Origin: Gemmatimonadota bacterium
GTDB taxonomy: Bacteria > Gemmatimonadota > Gemmatimonadetes > Gemmatimonadales > GWC2-71-9
Direction of reading: 5' to 3'
Assembly (NCBI GenBank): GCA_022573095.1
Contig: JACZUR010000094.1
Coordinates: forward strand, 1-8,046
Length of the DNA stretch: 8,046 bases
A model generated the notes under the pieces. The model saw only the letters and a program-made list of their open reading frames with translations, was not told the DNA's origin and made no database searches. The translations under genes were made by a program, and so were the position numbers. Of the stretch, positions 6,764 through 8,046 are shown one piece after another (the stretch's first letter is position 1; each line of letters starts with the position of its first letter).

Positions 6764-7036
6764 TCAGCAACAGCGGAACCCGCCCTCGGGCGGTTCGTTC
6801 AGGCCCATGCGAAGGTGCCAATTGTGGAACTGCTCGATCAGCTCGGGATAGAGTTCGAGAGTGTAGAAAGAGATCGGGTTGGGCACGCCGAGTAGATCCG
6901 AGAAAGTAAGCAGCAGGAAGAGGTCGCGCTGATCGCGGTATTCGCGGTGGATGGCGGATCTGTAGGGTGCAAGGAAGATACCTTCGTAGATGTCGAGGGC
7001 GCTGGCGAGAGCTTTCTTGATTTGGCGAGGATCCAT
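6764..7036 (-). CDS. Small Cys-Cys-tailed protein (cory-CC-star-like)
   Basis: This 90-residue soluble protein resembles the family I know as 'cory-CC-star', small proteins ending in two cysteines. That recognition is from memory. Visible features are an N-terminal helix, then Y17-EGIFLAPYRSAIHRE32, R37-DLFLLL43, L49-GVPNPISFYTLELYPEL66, F70-HNWHLRMG78, and the tail E84-GGFRCC90. The only cysteines are residues 89 and 90, directly before the stop. YbdD/YjiX, partners of CstA-type transporters in enterobacteria, end in a very similar GG.RCC tail but have a different body, so this may be a functional counterpart. It is the first gene of the operon with the ArsA-like ATPase and CstA. The start is ATG 7036. 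No Shine-Dalgarno is visible, and a candidate -10 lies only 10 nt upstream, so translation may be leaderless or nearly so. The molecular role is unknown; a membrane, redox or metal role for the Cys pair is possible. Confidence 0.85.
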   Translation of the reverse strand: MDPRQIKKALASALDIYEGIFLAPYRSAIHREYRDQRDLFLLLTFSDLLGVPNPISFYTLELYPELIEQFHNWHLRMGLNEPPEGGFRCC

Positions 7037-7046
7037 ACTGACAGGA

Positions 7047-7073
7047 AATGTAGAAGGAATCAGAGCTAGACAA
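7047..7073 (-). promoter_or_regulatory. Possible promoter of the CC-tailed protein / ATPase / cstA operon
   Basis: On the minus strand, TTGTCT (7073-7068, 4 of 6 to TTGACA) and TACATT (7052-7047, 4 of 6 to TATAAT) are separated by 15 nt, which is short of the usual 17. Transcription would start around 7039-7041, leaving a leader of only about 3-5 nt before ATG 7036. This agrees with the absence of a Shine-Dalgarno there. Confidence 0.3.
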
Positions 7074-7121
7074 AAGAGACCCTGGACACGACATGCTTCG
7101 CCATGAGTTGCGGAAGCAGCG

Positions 7122-7148
7122 CCGCTTCTTTTGAAATGTCCCGCTTCT
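7122..7148 (+). repeat. Short direct repeat CCGCTTCT, 19 nt apart
   Basis: The 8-mer CCGCTTCT occurs at 7122-7129 and 7141-7148. A start-to-start distance of 19 nt is close to two helical turns, so both copies face nearly the same side of the DNA. That could suit a dimeric regulator, but an 8-mer repeat may also be chance. Confidence 0.3.
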
Positions 7149-7198
7149 AGGAGGCTCGGCGGGTCCCCGTCTTTCTAGTGCTCCCTCCCTTTCATCTG

Positions 7199-7204
7199 TA
7201 TCTT
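7199..7204 (+). promoter_or_regulatory. Possible -10 element for a leaderless kinase transcript
   Basis: TATCTT occupies exactly -12 to -7 if transcription starts at the A of the kinase ATG (7211). There is no Shine-Dalgarno before that ATG, as the upstream bases are pyrimidine-rich. The -35 position has no convincing match. Confidence 0.3.
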
Positions 7205-7210
7205 CTCACC

Positions 7211-8046
7211 ATGCCTGAAACCTTAGACCGCCTAAGATCAGCTCTCGCCGACCGCTACACGATTGAGCGCCCCCTTGGCCGGGGTGGCATGGCCATCGTT
7301 TACCTCGCCAGGGATCTAAAGCACGAGCGTCAGGTGGCAATAAAGATCCTACGCCCCGAGTTGACGGAGACGCTCGGCGTTGCCCGGTTCCTTCGCGAAG
7401 TAACTATTGCAGCCAACCTGGCACACCCGCACATCGTGCCGCTGTTCGATTCCGGAGAAGCTGACGGCTTTCTTTACTATGTGATGCCCTATGTCGAGGG
7501 GGAGTCGCTCAGGGAAAGACTGAACAGTGAGAAGCAACTTTCCATCGACGACTCGCTCAGAATTGTGCGGGAGGTAGCCGACGCGTTGAGCTACGCGCAC
7601 AGTCACGGTGTTGTGCACCGGGACATCAAGCCTGAAAACATTCTGCTGGAGTCGGGACACGCAGTTGTCGCTGACTTTGGCATTGCACGAGCGATTACCG
7701 TTGCTGGTGGTGAGCGATTGACCGGGACGGGCGTGTCGCTGGGTACCCCCGCGTACATGAGCCCCGAGCAGGGGCATGGCCATGTGGATGGCCGGAGCGA
7801 CATCTACTCACTGGGCTGTGTCCTCTACGAGATGCTCACCGGGGAACCGCCCTTCACCGGAGCCACTGGTCAGGCCGTCATCGCCCGCCACACGCAAGAG
7901 GCCCCCAGGTCACTCACTGTGGTAAGGCCAACGGTGCCTCCATCGGTTGAATTCGCAGTACAGGCGGCGCTGGCAAAAGTGCCGGCCGACCGGCCCTCGA
8001 CCGCCGAGCAGTTCGTGGAGCTATTCGGCACACCTGTTCCAAACAG
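7211..8046 (+). CDS. Ser/Thr protein kinase (Hanks/PknB type), cut by the window end
   Basis: This is a cytoplasmic Hanks-type kinase domain, 278 full codons with no stop before the window edge. All catalytic motifs are present: glycine loop G23-RGGMAIVY31, VAIK with Lys45, alpha-C Glu63, hinge MPYVEG 92-97, catalytic H136-RDIKPEN143, D155-FG157, activation segment ending G178-TPAYMSPEQ187, and D197-IYSLG202. It should be an active kinase. The opening (SALADRYTIERPLGRGGMA, then LARDLKHERQVAIKILRPEL) is of a kind I associate with Gemmatimonadota, where such kinases occur in many copies and often carry a C-terminal TM plus TPR, WD40 or TolB-like repeats. What follows the kinase domain is not visible here. 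The start is ATG 7211, as the translation begins directly with the usual family N-terminus. It is transcribed away from the cstA operon, and its substrates are unknown. Confidence 0.93.
   Translation, partial: MPETLDRLRSALADRYTIERPLGRGGMAIVYLARDLKHERQVAIKILRPELTETLGVARFLREVTIAANLAHPHIVPLFDSGEADGFLYYVMPYVEGESLRERLNSEKQLSIDDSLRIVREVADALSYAHSHGVVHRDIKPENILLESGHAVVADFGIARAITVAGGERLTGTGVSLGTPAYMSPEQGHGHVDGRSDIYSLGCVLYEMLTGEPPFTGATGQAVIARHTQEAPRSLTVVRPTVPPSVEFAVQAALAKVPADRPSTAEQFVELFGTPVPN

Larger units (their letters stand above)
7037..7210. promoter_or_regulatory. Divergent promoter region between the transporter operon and the kinase
   Basis: These 174 bases lie between two head-to-head genes and contain no credible coding sequence. 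They hold the candidate promoters listed separately, a direct repeat of CCGCTTCT (7122 and 7141), and a small hairpin GAAGC/GCTTC with a 6-base loop (7113-7128). The stretch 7165-7210 is pyrimidine-rich on the plus strand and offers no Shine-Dalgarno for the kinase. Shared regulation of the two transcripts is possible but not shown. Confidence 0.5.

Noticed and set aside
6750..7094. Alternative minus-strand frame of 114 codons overlapping the small Cys-Cys protein
   Set aside because: It is out of frame with the conserved-looking small protein and overlaps the ATPase start. Its composition (Ser/Arg/Pro-rich) is that of a shadow.
7111..7170. Terminator between the kinase and the transporter operon
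   Set aside because: The genes diverge, so none is needed there. The only hairpin (7113-7128) has a 5-bp stem and no clear T tail.

Overview
This window looks like chromosome from a free-living Gram-negative-type bacterium with moderately high GC (mid-50s percent by eye). The best lineage clue is the N-terminus of the protein kinase at the right end: a short 'ALADRY.IE..LGRGGMA.VYLARDLKH.R.VAIK.LRPEL' style opening, which I know as typical of Gemmatimonadota kinases. That assignment is inference. I see no transposase, integrase, phage gene or CRISPR array.

Layout from left to right. Positions 23-205 (minus strand) hold two tandem glutamate tRNAs, CTC then TTC in transcription order, followed by a strong hairpin. 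A divergent intergenic region of about 200 bp with several small palindromes follows. Positions 403-4013 (plus) form a two-gene cation unit: a two-TM RCK potassium channel with an unusual selectivity filter (TVGFT), and a large CPA1-type cation/proton antiporter with a C-terminal cyclic-nucleotide-binding domain, an architecture like plant SOS1. This unit converges, with only 4 bp between stop codons, on a minus-strand operon read from 7036 down to 4018. That operon encodes a 90-residue protein ending in Cys-Cys, an ArsA/Get3-type ATPase, and a CstA-family transporter. From 7211 (plus) a Ser/Thr protein kinase begins and runs off the window end.

The channel and antiporter probably act together in K+/Na+ and pH homeostasis, with cyclic nucleotides possibly gating the antiporter. 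The minus-strand operon is the most interesting part. CstA-type pyruvate/peptide transporters in enterobacteria are paired with small proteins (YbdD, YjiX) that also end in a GG.RCC tail. Here a different small protein carries the same kind of ending (GGFRCC) and an ArsA/Get3-like ATPase sits between it and CstA. I infer that the three proteins form one functional unit, with the ATPase serving the small Cys-tailed protein or CstA and not arsenite export. The ATPase has a single cysteine and there is no arsB, arsC, arsD or arsR gene nearby.
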